NCBI GenBank assembly: GCA_941918925.1
Contig: OW799234.1
Location: forward strand, 124,953,395 to 125,017,394
Direction: 5' to 3'
Source: Phyto melanocephala
Taxonomy: Eukaryota > Arthropoda > Insecta > Diptera > Rhinophoridae
DNA length: 64,000 nt
The notes beneath the pieces were generated by a model. The model worked only from the letters and a program-made list of their open reading frames with translations, was not told the DNA's origin and did not search any database. The translations under genes and the position numbers were made by a program. Shown one piece after another: positions 10,701 to 20,400 of this stretch. Each line of letters begins with the position of its first letter. The stretch's first letter is position 1.

Positions 10701-13700
10701 AATTAAGTTTTGTTTATTAAGCTACAGCGTTCCCTCGATTAACGCGTGGAGTTTATAAAAAAAAGCAAAAATATAAGTTAATATTATACAGGGAATCGTT
10801 TTTATTTATTTTTTAATATAAATATATAGTATCTGGGGCACAGGTTTAATGCAGATTAGTTTGAATTTCGGTTTACTGAAAGTGCGCGATCGTCGTTCTC
10901 AGGGAGCTCTTTTAGAAACGATAAATAATTTAGTTTTGTTTGTATTTTAGAATTCGGGATTAAGTTGTTTAAGAATTTGGGCTCTAGAATAAGGTAGTTT
11001 AATATATATTTATATCAGAGTTTTTTTTCAATAACTCTTTATTTTATTTGACCACTTTTTTAGTTTTTATAATATTTAATTATTTGAGTCTAAGGTAGGG
11101 GTGCCATCCGTCCTATTTTCCCCGGACACCGTCCTCTTTTTAGGGCATCCAGTGCTGTCCTACTTCTTTTTAGCAAATGTCCGGGGTTGTCCGGCTTTTT
11201 GCACCTTCTCTGAAGTTATTTTCTTACATTTAAACTTTAAATCACAGGTCACAAAATGTATAAAAAAAAGATTTATGTGCTCGTACAATTAGTTTTCAAA
11301 AAGTACAATTTTGAAACTTCTCTTTGTACAAAATTAGTTTTATTATCCTTAATTGTTGCTATTTATCGAAATGGCCTATTTTAACTTGTCTTTTATTTTA
11401 AAAAAGATCGGCAAAGGGGTCTGCTTGTCAGTTGTGTATTTTTCATAAAGTTTGTTTTCCAGATGTAGAAGAAATTCTTGAACAAAAAATAAAGTAAGTG
11501 AATATAATTTTGATATGGATTGCCTAGAGTTTTACAAATATTTAAAGAGATGCGATGGTAATATATTGGCTCAAATTGGAAGTGTTGAAAAATCTATGTA
11601 AACTTTTTAAAAGTGTACATTCCCGATAATGAATGCAAGAAATTTTTGTTGTTTTTACTTTCAACCATTAAATCAGAATATGTTAAGTTTGTATTTTTGT
11701 AAATAAAGTTTTTTCGTAAGAACAAATTTTGTTTTTGTATTTTAAATGGCGTCGTTAATTTTATCAAATTTAATTTTTTTTTAAATGTGTCCTCTTTTTT
11801 TGGGCAAATGTCCTACATTTTTTATGCTGGCGTCCTCTTTTTTTTAAAATAGAAATGGCAACCCTAGTCTAAGGTCATGCAACGGTTTTATGTTTTATAG
11901 AATTAACAAAATTAAACAATATTTTATTTTTCTTTTCAATATTTCGTTACTCTTTCGTGTAGCATCTTCAGGAAATTAAAAAAATTGTCAAACAAAAAAA
12001 AATTACAATATTTTCTTTCTATTAACATCCCAATAAAAAAAAGAGAGGAAAAAGAAGTAGTAAAAACACTACATCTGACTAACCCGAAGTACTTCTAATT
12101 CTAACAATGAATTTAATGAATGAATTTTACATTAGCGTGTCATTGGAAAGATGCCATTCTTTTTTGACAACTTAGGGAAGTGCAAAAACCGTTGTTTATT
12201 GTGGCTTCCGTCCAAATTGAAATTAACCAGTAATGCTGGTGAAATTATATCCGATAGGCCTCTTTTTAATCCATGATTCCCAGTAAGAGCTCTTATGGAC
12301 GAACTCTATGTTGCATGTAATATAATTGAAAAAGTTTTTTGTTATATGTTATTAGTATTTTGTTTACATACATATTCTTTTTCAGTTATTTCAGTAATAT
12401 TATCTTCTAAACTCTTCAAATCTTCTGTAGTTTTTATGGGAAAAATGTTGGTATGTTTTGGGTTTCTATCTTTTAAAGAGTTTTTAATCACAATTGTATT
12501 TTCACTTAACACATTAAGTACTAGAGAGTCTTAATTTTGCATTGCTAAAAATAAAAATTTTTAACAATAAGATAATTTGTAAAAGAGTTTTAGACCTTTT
12601 AATTTAGTTTTCAATATTTCATTGTTATCTGTATATACTATGTAACTACAAAATTTTCTTAGAAATCAAAATTTTTTGAAAATTTTTAATGAAACGAAAA
12701 CATACATAAAACGTTTTCTAAAACACCAAAATACGTAAAAAATGTAAAATATATACAATGTTAATCAATATACGTATGCATGTATGTAGAAAATCAAAAA
12801 TTTATTTTTTCACCAGGGTTTTTTTTTTGTGCGGGTTTTATGGCGCCTATAAAACCCGCACAAAAATAGCAAAAATCACCAACATTTTTAAATATTTATA
12901 TGTAATTTTAAATTTGCAGGAAATGCTTATTGAGCTCAGCGGTGGTGCTCCCAATGTACCAGTCGAACGTTTAAAAAATATTCTATCTTTTGGTTTGGCT
13001 GTGCAGTCGGCTGATCCTTCTGCGAATTTACCAGATTTCCCTCTAGACAATCTTCACTTGATAGCCAAAATGATGGTAAATATGCTGCTTTATATTATTT
13101 AATTATTTCTTACCAAGTTCCTCTTTATCCCCAGAATACAAACTCCAATTTGTCTGTACACGATGCATTAGTAATTCTTTATCCTTATCAAACAACTTTA
13201 AAAAAGGAGCAACAAACACGCATTATAAATTTGCTGAAATCTTTTAATATTCAGCGATCACCATCAAAACCAATTAAAAACATTTCTAGTAAAAAATTGG
13301 ATGAGGATTCTTCAAATAATTTTGTGGAATTTCAAATTGATGATGTTAATCTAAAGATACCAGGTGGTCATTATGCTACAGGGAATCAAAAACAAAAAGA
13401 ATTTGTGAACTTAGACCATCAACGTAATATTTTGGCCAAAATGATTCAAGCGATCAGCGTGGGTGATGTTTGTTTAATGGGACAAAAGGGTGTTGGAAAA
13501 TATACTTTGACCCAACATCTCATACAGCTTTTACAGCAATCTTTGGAACCTATGGTACTGTTCGAGGATATGACTTCTAGAGATTTGGTACAACAACGTA
13601 TTACCACTTCCGATGGCGATACAGTTTGGAGGGATTCACCTTTAGTAAGGGCGGCTAAAAATGGTTCCATAGCCTTTCTCAATGGTTTACACCGTTTGCA

Positions 13701-16481
13701 TAAAAGCACAATTACTGTGCTGCAACGTCTCATTCATGATCGCGAGTTGCAGTTGTGTGATGGCACTACTCTGCTGAGTGGTGAACGTTATGAGGCGTTG
13801 CTGCAACAAGGTTTCACTAAACTGGAATTAGCTGAGAGGGGTATTTTAAGGATTCCTGATAGTTTTCGTATTATATCTCTGGCTGAGCCACCAAATCCTA
13901 ATTCTACGGCTCAGAATTGGTTAACTCCGGAAATGCTAAGTTTATTCTTGTACATAGAGGTAAGACCACTGCAGCAATCGGAGGAATATGAAATCATGGA
14001 AAAACTTTATGGCAATATAGATAATAATATCCACAAAGTAATAAAATTGTCTCATATGCTTAGAGATTCTTCCGATGCTACTTTACAAAATTTATCAGGC
14101 ACTTTGTCCACACGCCAATTGCTAAAAATTGCCCGCCGCATGTCTTCTTATCCTACAGATGTATATGAAATCATACAAAACACCTTCCTTACTAAATTTA
14201 TGCCGGCTCTTCCTAGAGCTGCTTTAGATAATGCCATACATCAGGCGGGTATTGAACCTAAAACAGAAAAACGCTCTAACAACATAAAAATTTTATTGGA
14301 AAACAATGTTTTAAAAATTGGAAACACAGAAATGAAATTGGAAGCGGCTAGTGAGGAGTCAAAGGTGCCTAGTACCTTGTTCTATGAAATGCCTCAACAT
14401 GTGGCCTTATTGGAACAACTTCTACAAGATTTTCTAATAGGAGACCACTTGTTGTTAGTGGGCAATCAAGGTGTGGGCAAAAATAAACTAATCGATAAAT
14501 TGTTGCAATTAATGAACAAATCTCGTGAGTACCTACAACTGCACAGAGACACTACGGTTCATAGCTTGACAGTGCAATCTACATTGCGTGATGGCCAGGT
14601 GGTTTATGAAGACAGTGCTTTGGTAAAGGCTGTTAAGTCAGGTCATATTTTGCTTATCGATGAAGCTGACAAGGCTCCCGTTAATGTTACTTGTATTTTG
14701 AGAACTTTGGTGGAGAGTGGCGAAATGATGCTGTCAGATGGTCGCAAAATTGTAGCTTCCGGTAACAAAGAATCCGCTTTAAAAGAAAATCCAACCCAAG
14801 AGATCATAGAGACCCATCCTAACTTCCGTGTGATAGTATTGGCAAATCGTCCTGGTTTTCCCTTTTTGGGTAATGATTTCTTTGCTTCTTTGGGCGATGT
14901 TTTTAGTTGTCATGCTGTAGATAATCCATCTCCTGATTCAGAAATATTTTTACTGCAACAATATGGTCCATCGGTGCCCAAGAAAACTTTGGCCACTTTG
15001 GTTAACGCTTTTGGTGAACTGAGACAAATGGCCGACGAAGGTCTGCTTAATTATCCTTACTCCACTAGGGAAGTGGTAAATATTGTTAAGCACTTGGAAA
15101 AGTATCCCAACGAAAACATGTCCGAGTTGGTGGGCAATGTTTTGGATTTCGATAAATACCAACCCGAAGCATTGGAACAAGTAACTGCGGTCTTGGCTAA
15201 ACATGGTCTATCTATAGAGGCCTATGCACGCAATGAGTTGTATGCTTTGCGCAAAAAGAAGGAAATACAATTGACTGTTAACCGCAAAAGTGGATTGGGT
15301 GTGTCGGGACCCAAATTCGGTAAGGTAGATCCCAAGAATGAACCGCATGTCGGTGGCAATACTTGGGCTGGCGGTAGTGGTGGTCGTGATACTGCTGGTC
15401 TGGGTGGTAAAGGGGGTCCCTTTCGTTTAGATGCTGGTCATAAAGTACATCAACTTTCTGACGAAGAAAAAAACGATATACCAGAGGAGGTGAAGAAGGC
15501 GGCACGTGAAATGAACCGCAAAGCATTTGAGGAGAAATTAAAGGAAATTAAAATGTCTGCTCATGACCATGCACTGTACGCACAGTTCAGTGAACCCATA
15601 CGCAAACAAGTGCAACAATTAAAGGCTATTTTGGATGCCATGCAAACAAAGAGCAAAGAGAGACAGTGGCAGAAGTACCAAACTCATGGCGACCTAGATG
15701 ATACCCGCCTTATAGAAGGCATAACGGGTGAGAAAAACATTTATCGACGTCGAGCTGATGCCAACCCCTGGGCAGATCATATACGAGATAAACCGAATCG
15801 CCTAAAACTAGTGGTGGATGTATCTGGGTCTATGTATCGTTTCAATGGCTACGATGGTCGCTTGGACCGTGAACTGGAAGCCGTAGTAATGGTTATGGAA
15901 GCCTTTGAGGGTTATGAGAAAAAAATCGTTTATGATATAATTGGTCACAGTGGTGAAGGCTATGAAATACCTTTTATCAATGCTGGCAGTCCGCCACGCA
16001 CTGACAAGGAACGTTTCGAGACAATACGCATGATGCATGCTCATTCACAATTCTGCTGGTCAGGTGATAGTACTGTAAAAGCTACCAAAGAAGCGGTCAA
16101 TACACTGGCCGAGGAAGATTACGATAATTCCATTGTTGTGGTGCTGAGTGATGCAAATCTATCGAGATACGGTATCGATCCTAAAGATTTTGCTAAAGCT
16201 TTAATGAATGGTCAACCGAAGGTTAAGGGTCATGTTATATTCATCGGTAGTTTAGCCGAGGAAGCTGATGTGTAAGTAGTTTAATATTTATTGGTATTAA
16301 ATATTGGGCAACAATTTCTTAATTAAACCAACAGTCAAAAACGACTACAACTATTTTATAATTTGTTTTTACTATTTTCAGAATAAATGCACAAATGCCT
16401 GCCGGTCACAGCTACGTCTGTATGGATGTCTCAACTCTACCACAAATCCTGAAGCAAATCTTTACCTCTTCGTTGTTGTGA
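7717..16481 (+). CDS. VWA8: VWA8: mitochondrial AAA + von Willebrand A domain ATPase
   Basis: Seven exons: 7717-7930, 7991-8250, 8316-8483, 8546-8710, 12920-13075, 13135-16271 and 16382-16481, all with GT..AG introns and matching phases. They give a protein of about 1399 residues. The first 35 residues are basic and free of acidic residues, as in a mitochondrial presequence; the family is mitochondrial. AAA unit 1 has a lysine-less P-loop (GQPGPLRRQ, 107-115) and a Walker B-like RILILDG (168-174). AAA unit 2 has GQKGVGKYT (437-445) with an altered Walker B (IAFLNG). AAA unit 3 has GNQGVGKNK (764-772) and HILLIDEADKA (825-835). A Gly-rich HVGGNTWAGG segment (from 1059) precedes the VWA domain with a complete MIDAS: DVSGS (1216-1220), SGDST (1297-1301) and SDAN (D1327). 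From memory the vertebrate protein is about 1900 residues; the region between about residues 1000 and 1036 here is far shorter. I chose the first ATG of three in-frame ATGs (7717, 7723, 7729). Family identity is secure; biochemical role is known only from the family. Confidence 0.93.
8764..9010 (+). repeat. Copy of the 26692-27030 MITE, one end missing
   Basis: GGGCTTAAGCTGGTTTATAT and the following CTGGTGCTTATGCCAGAT, then TTTTACCCAAATTCTTGAAA, match the left half of the MITE at 26692-27030. Similarity continues through ATTTGGTTAA..GGTTAACACT. The right inverted terminus is absent. Confidence 0.7.
9118..9330 (+). repeat. Rearranged DINE-1/mini-me-like fragment
   Basis: The right part (about 9199-9330) is the tail of the DINE-like family found in the Tak1 intron: ATTCGATGCCACG, then GCATGACTACACGTTGT, then GGGTATATAAGATTCGGCAC and a final ACTTGTT. 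The left part (9118-9180, AAACATACATATATAAAAAC on) is the same family in the opposite orientation. The two pieces therefore meet head-to-head. Confidence 0.7.
9572..9625 (+). promoter_or_regulatory. Candidate DRE + motif 7 core promoter inside VWA8 intron 4
   Basis: Two exact TATCGATA sites (9572-9579 and 9591-9598) match the DRE element bound by DREF. They are followed by CATCACTAGT (9616-9625), which fits the Ohler motif 7 consensus CAKCNCTRNY. In Drosophila both are elements of TATA-less housekeeping core promoters. Their clustering within 55 bp suggests a real promoter inside the intron. A transposon-borne promoter is the main alternative. Confidence 0.4.
9922..9963 (+). CDS. Possible alternative first coding exon of VWA8
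   Basis: ATG at 9922 opens 14 codons (MIERNKKNNLAEIL) ending exactly at a GTATGT donor (9964), in phase 0. Exon 5 (12920) also starts in phase 0, so splicing would give MIERNKKNNLAEIL joined to EMLIELSGG. The site is about 300 bp downstream of the DRE/motif 7 cluster. The resulting protein would lack the presequence and AAA unit 1. This is inference only; short ORFs next to a donor can occur by chance. Confidence 0.22.
10363..10440 (+). repeat. Partial copy of the 45949-46061 palindromic MITE
   Basis: TTATTTGACAGATGTTGTAC through TTTTTTATGAATACGGC matches the loop and right arm of the palindrome at 45949-46061. The left arm here is degraded. Confidence 0.7.
11096..11866. mobile_element. hAT-type MITE with 8-bp target duplication
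   Basis: The element is flanked by GTCTAAGG on both sides (11088-11095 and 11867-11874). Its termini are inverse: TAGGGGTGCCAT at left, ATGGCAACCCTA at right, with subterminal GTCC-rich repeats at both ends (CCGTCCTATTTTCC, GTGTCCTCTTTTT, GGCGTCCTC). An 8-bp duplication with a (T/C)AGGG terminus is characteristic of the hAT superfamily. The 771-bp body has no recognisable transposase. Confidence 0.85.
12130..12535 (-). pseudogene. Degenerate DUF4806-like coding fragment
   Basis: On the minus strand, one piece reads NIFPIKTTEDLKSLEDNITE (within about 12330-12535). A second, after frame disruption, reads GLSDIISPALLVNFNLDGSH and RFLHFPKLSK (about 12135-12276). The pattern FPIKT.EDLK.LE followed by a core ending in NLDG..KQRF resembles the insect DUF4806 domain. 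Internal stops and a frame change show it is broken. Whether it came from a host gene or a transposon-associated copy cannot be told. The assignment is from pattern memory. Confidence 0.4.
12824..12865 (+). repeat. Strong hairpin just upstream of VWA8 exon 5
   Basis: TTTTTGTGCGGGTTTTAT, a GGCGCC centre, then TATAAAACCCGCACAAAAA form a near-perfect stem. It lies 54 bp before the exon 5 acceptor (12919) and could fold in the pre-mRNA close to the branch point. Confidence 0.75.
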
Positions 16482-17339
16482 TAAGAAAAAGAGTATTAAA
16501 GAAATGCTTATAGTTTTTTAAGTGCAATGATAACATAGTATGTACATACATATGTAAGTTTGTAGATAGCTTTTTAGAAGAAATGACATTTTGTTAAATA
16601 ATAATTTAATATACGTAATTGTAACAATGCCAGAAAAGTGCATTTATTATTTTTTTTAGCTAAATTATATATAAATTTATTTTAAAAGCAACCAAAATAT
16701 TTTTTTTTATTATTTTATTTTTATACAAAAAGTTGTAAAAACTTTGTCCATGTATCCGAAACTTTCGTATAAACGTTTTTCTCGAGAAATACTTGACCGA
16801 TATTTTCTATATTTATTTTGGCACCATCTTGCGGTTCGGGATCAGCTAGTTTTTTAACAACTTTTAATTGAAAAAATTTACAAAACCTATTTCTCTTATT
16901 TACATTCAATATGCTGTTTAATAAAGGGAACAAAAATTCCACGCGAAATTCATGACGCCAATTTTTATTTCGAGAATAAAAGATTTCATGGAAAAATAAA
17001 TCTCATACATATGAATGTATTTATATTATTTTAATTAAATAGCATGATGACATTTACAACTTAATTAATATTGGCTTATAATGTATTTAGGAAAGAAAAT
17101 TAACAAAAAAAAAAAAAAATTGTTTAAAGGCATAATTTTTTAATGTTAATTTCATTGCATTTACTTAAAACCTGAGATCACATACATACAGTAATACATT
17201 AAAAAAAAATAAATAATAATTAGAATTTGGACGCGGACATGGTTTCATTCACTCTCAAAAACATTATAAAATCTTATAAACACTAATGACTAAAAATAAT
17301 AAATTATTAAATAAGTTCTACTTAAATAATAACTATGTA
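16482..17339. other. Convergent 3' region of VWA8 and Tak1
   Basis: The two stop codons lie 858 bp apart, facing each other. An ATTAAA hexamer at 16495-16500 follows the VWA8 stop. On the Tak1 strand an AATAAA (16964-16969) lies about 370 nt past the Tak1 stop. An unassigned minus-strand ORF occupies 16721-16990. The rest is AT-rich with CATA repeats. Confidence 0.7.
16721..16990 (-). other. Unassigned open frame between VWA8 and Tak1
   Basis: About 90 codons stay open on the minus strand without an upstream ATG. The segment includes RNKNWRHEFRVEFLFPLLNS, then KVVKKLADPEPQDGAKINIE and a hydrophobic tail ending LQLFV. The composition is more protein-like than neighbouring chance frames. I recognise no family. 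It could be the terminal exon of an unseen transcript, an old transposon fragment or chance. Confidence 0.25.
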
Positions 17340-17492
17340 CTACGAATTTTGATTATTGCTATTAATGACCACCCAACCTTCATCGGGTACCAAGTCATTA
17401 TTACTAAACTGACTATTATATTCCGTACGATTGGGCTCCTCAGTCTTTTGACGGTCGGCTTTAAGAATATTGTAGAGTTCCAGTAACTCTTT
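17340..17492 (-). CDS. Tak1: Tak1 terminal coding exon
   Basis: This exon continues the coiled segment ([20 protein letters not shown]) after a 69-bp intron and ends [10 protein letters not shown] with a TAG stop at 17340-17342. The phase matches the preceding exon. Orthologue similarity is weak at the extreme C-terminus, so the exact end rests on the open frame and splice sites. Confidence 0.85.
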   Translation of the reverse strand, partial: KELLELYNILKADRQKTEEPNRTEYNSQFSNNDLVPDEGWVVINSNNQNS

Positions 17493-20400
17493 CTAAAAAT
17501 AGAAAAATTTATTGTGCTAAGTTAAAAATTATAAATTTTTCAAAACTCTTAATTAACTTACTTTATCTTTTACTTTTCGCAACAATTCCTCTTTTTCCCT
17601 TTGCTCCTCGGGATTCATTTGTTGCAGTATTTTCGCTCTCAATTCTTGAGAAAAATATAATTTCGTTTCGACCCTTAAGTATTCTTTGGCTAAACGACTG
17701 TGATCTGCATAGATTTCTTGGGATTCCTGATTATCGGGTATGGGTGGTTCTGGTTGTAATTCAGGATCCAACATTTCATGCCAAGATTGTCCATTTTCCT
17801 CATCTTCATCGGGATCTGTATCACCGGTTTCATTATTGACTACACTGGGATTTAGCGTCTCGGTCGGATTTATAATGGATTTAATTTCTTTGCCATCACT
17901 TTTTGCTGAAATTAAAGGGAGGACACAAGAAGACACATTAATAAAAAGTGCTCATATTGCAGATAGTTGACGAATATACAAAAAACATGTGGTTTTAAGT
18001 TAAAACAATAATCGAAACGTCAATTAACAATTTAAAGGAAGCTTTTTAAAACTACTACTAGAAATTTGTTTTTGTTTTTAATATTTTGTGCAAAATATTA
18101 TTTTTTGGTCAAAGATATGAGTGATAACAATGTCGCTTCTTTTGGTTTCAAAAAAATATGTCGAACTTTGCCATTGTCGTAACAAGACCATTCTGGGGTG
18201 GAGGGGTGGTGTGCAGTGAATTTTTTTGCCAAGATTTTGAAAAAAATTAGCTATTGTACGTAAAATATTAGCTCAGTTTAAGATTTTGCCACGCCCACAA
18301 GAAAATTGTAGATACGCCGGAGATCTTTGCTTAGAACAGGATTCTATATTTTAAACAAAATGTGAAAAGAAAACTTAAAGAATATCAAATCTTTACATTT
18401 CTCGAGTATTTTCCACTTCAGTTGAAAGTTTTTCGAGAGTAGTATTCTACTACCAGCAGCCAAATAAATAATTTTTTTTCATAAAGCGTAAGCGCAAATA
18501 TAGGTCTTAAACCAATTTGATGATCTTTTCAATGTGATAACATTTTCAATTACGGTTTAAAATTTTTTAAAAACATTTTTTCTTATTTTTTTTAAGTCTT
18601 CGAAAAACAAGTCAGGTAGAATCAAGGCATATTCATGCAGATATATGCAAGGGCGAATTGATACAATAAAGCAACTTTTCAGAGGATGTTTTATGTCAAG
18701 GCCAATTCGTATACCAGGGTTGGAAAAGTTGTTATGATAATGTTAGATATATAATAAAATTTGATTAAAAAAAGAATAAATAATTATGAAAAAAAAATTG
18801 TAAATGAAGCAAAAGCAAAAAATTAACATAAATTTAGTACAATTATTATTATAAATGTACTTATTTACATTTAAGTTAATAGTTTAATACCGAAGATAGA
18901 ATCTAATTTTCCATCTCTGCATTAATAAATGAATTCAACCAATTTTGACAAAATGTGTCCCCATCAGCTGGGCAGATAATTTCACCTGTATGTATTCGCG
19001 TTGGGTAGAATCAAATTAAGTAAGAATGCTATAATCGGCAGTGTCGAATCTGATAATGCCCTTCACCATCTTGTACATTGGTATAGTTATCACTGCGTAG
19101 CTTAACCTAGATTTCAGTTTTATTATTACTTAAACGGCATTTTGATTAATTATTTCTGTATTCTACCTTAAACCCTTTTATTTGATACCCATATTGATAG
19201 GGTTGACAAAAAACGATTACTCGTCATTTTGTCTAAGGCGCCATCTTGGATTTTAACCTTTTCATAGTTTACTGTATTCTATTGGGGTCGCCGGTGGACT
19301 AGTCAGCAGTATGCTGGTCTGCTAGTCTGGGGGTTGCGGGTTCGATTACTGCCAGACTCTGGTCTGTTTTCCTTTCTATTCTTTCTATTACATTCATGTA
19401 TTACAAAGAGATCAATACGATGGACTCAAGTAAGCTGCACAACAGCAGCCTGTTTTAACTAACCTACTGGGGTCGCATACGAATATTTTAAAAGTTTCAC
19501 ACGGAATAACAAACCCTTAAACTCTCTGTGAAGGGCATAACAAAATAAATAAATAAAAATCACTACGTTTGGAATTTGTGACAAGACATTTACAAGTATA
19601 TTTTAGTACTTTCAAAACGTACATACATAGCGACAATCAGGTGAGTGATGGAAAACGATCGTTTTCAAAAGGATTTCAAAACAATATTTTTGAAAAGGTG
19701 TGAATCATTTTAACACCTCAACTCAAACTATTGACTTATATAAAGAATACAGATAAAATGAAATAAAAACAATGTAATTAAACTGTAAAACGAAATTTAT
19801 AAAAAAAGATTGAAAAACAATTTTGAAAATTATTGACGAAAACAGCGTCTGTAGCACATTTCATTGGTTTTGAATAGATTTTATATTTAAATTTTTACCG
19901 CACATTCAGGTAACTTAATGTTGTATTCTTTACGCTTTACGCTCGAACACACACTATAATAGTTTACTGTACTTTAGTAAAATTAATTTTTGTGTACCAA
20001 AACTAAAATCGAAAGCGATGAATTTGATGCAATAAACGTTTTTCTTTAGAAAGTTCTCCAATATTTTTCTATTAGGAAATCAATATGAAAATGTTGTTGG
20101 TTATTCCTCTATTAATATTTCATGCAACAGATATGTAAAGGGTGGGCCATTAAAAAGTTTAAATTTAAAAATGCAATCAAACAAAAACGGTTTGAAATTT
20201 TGCCAAATTTATTTTATTTTTTGTTGTGAAGTAAAATTGGTCCGGTTAGAAATGAAATAATACTTCATTCATAAGGCTGCCGTGGCTAGTCTCATAGTAC
20301 CCCATTCGATGGGATCGGATTTCCGAACACTTTTTCGATTGTATGGGGTTGTATCTCGGCAATGGCATCGCGAATGTTGGCATTAAAATGCTTAATTGGC

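Larger units (their letters stand above)
8711..12919 (+). other. VWA8 intron 4, transposon-laden
   Basis: This 4,209-bp intron lies between phase-0 exons 4 and 5 (GTGAGT donor at 8711, TTTGCAG acceptor ending 12919). It holds the repeats, candidate promoter and pseudogene described separately. The stretches 9640-9900, 9970-10360, 10450-11080 and 11875-12130 show nothing more, apart from a pogo-like CAGCGTTCCCTCGATTAACG near 10725 without a visible partner. Confidence 0.85.

Noticed and set aside
10725..10900. Pogo-like left end CAGCGTTCCCTCGATTAACG
   Set aside because: No inverted partner with TA flank could be found nearby, so an element was not called.
13446..16044. Minus-strand ORFs of 78-95 codons within the large VWA8 exon
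   Set aside because: They lie opposite a strongly conserved coding exon and have no recognisable motifs; they are mirror frames of VWA8.
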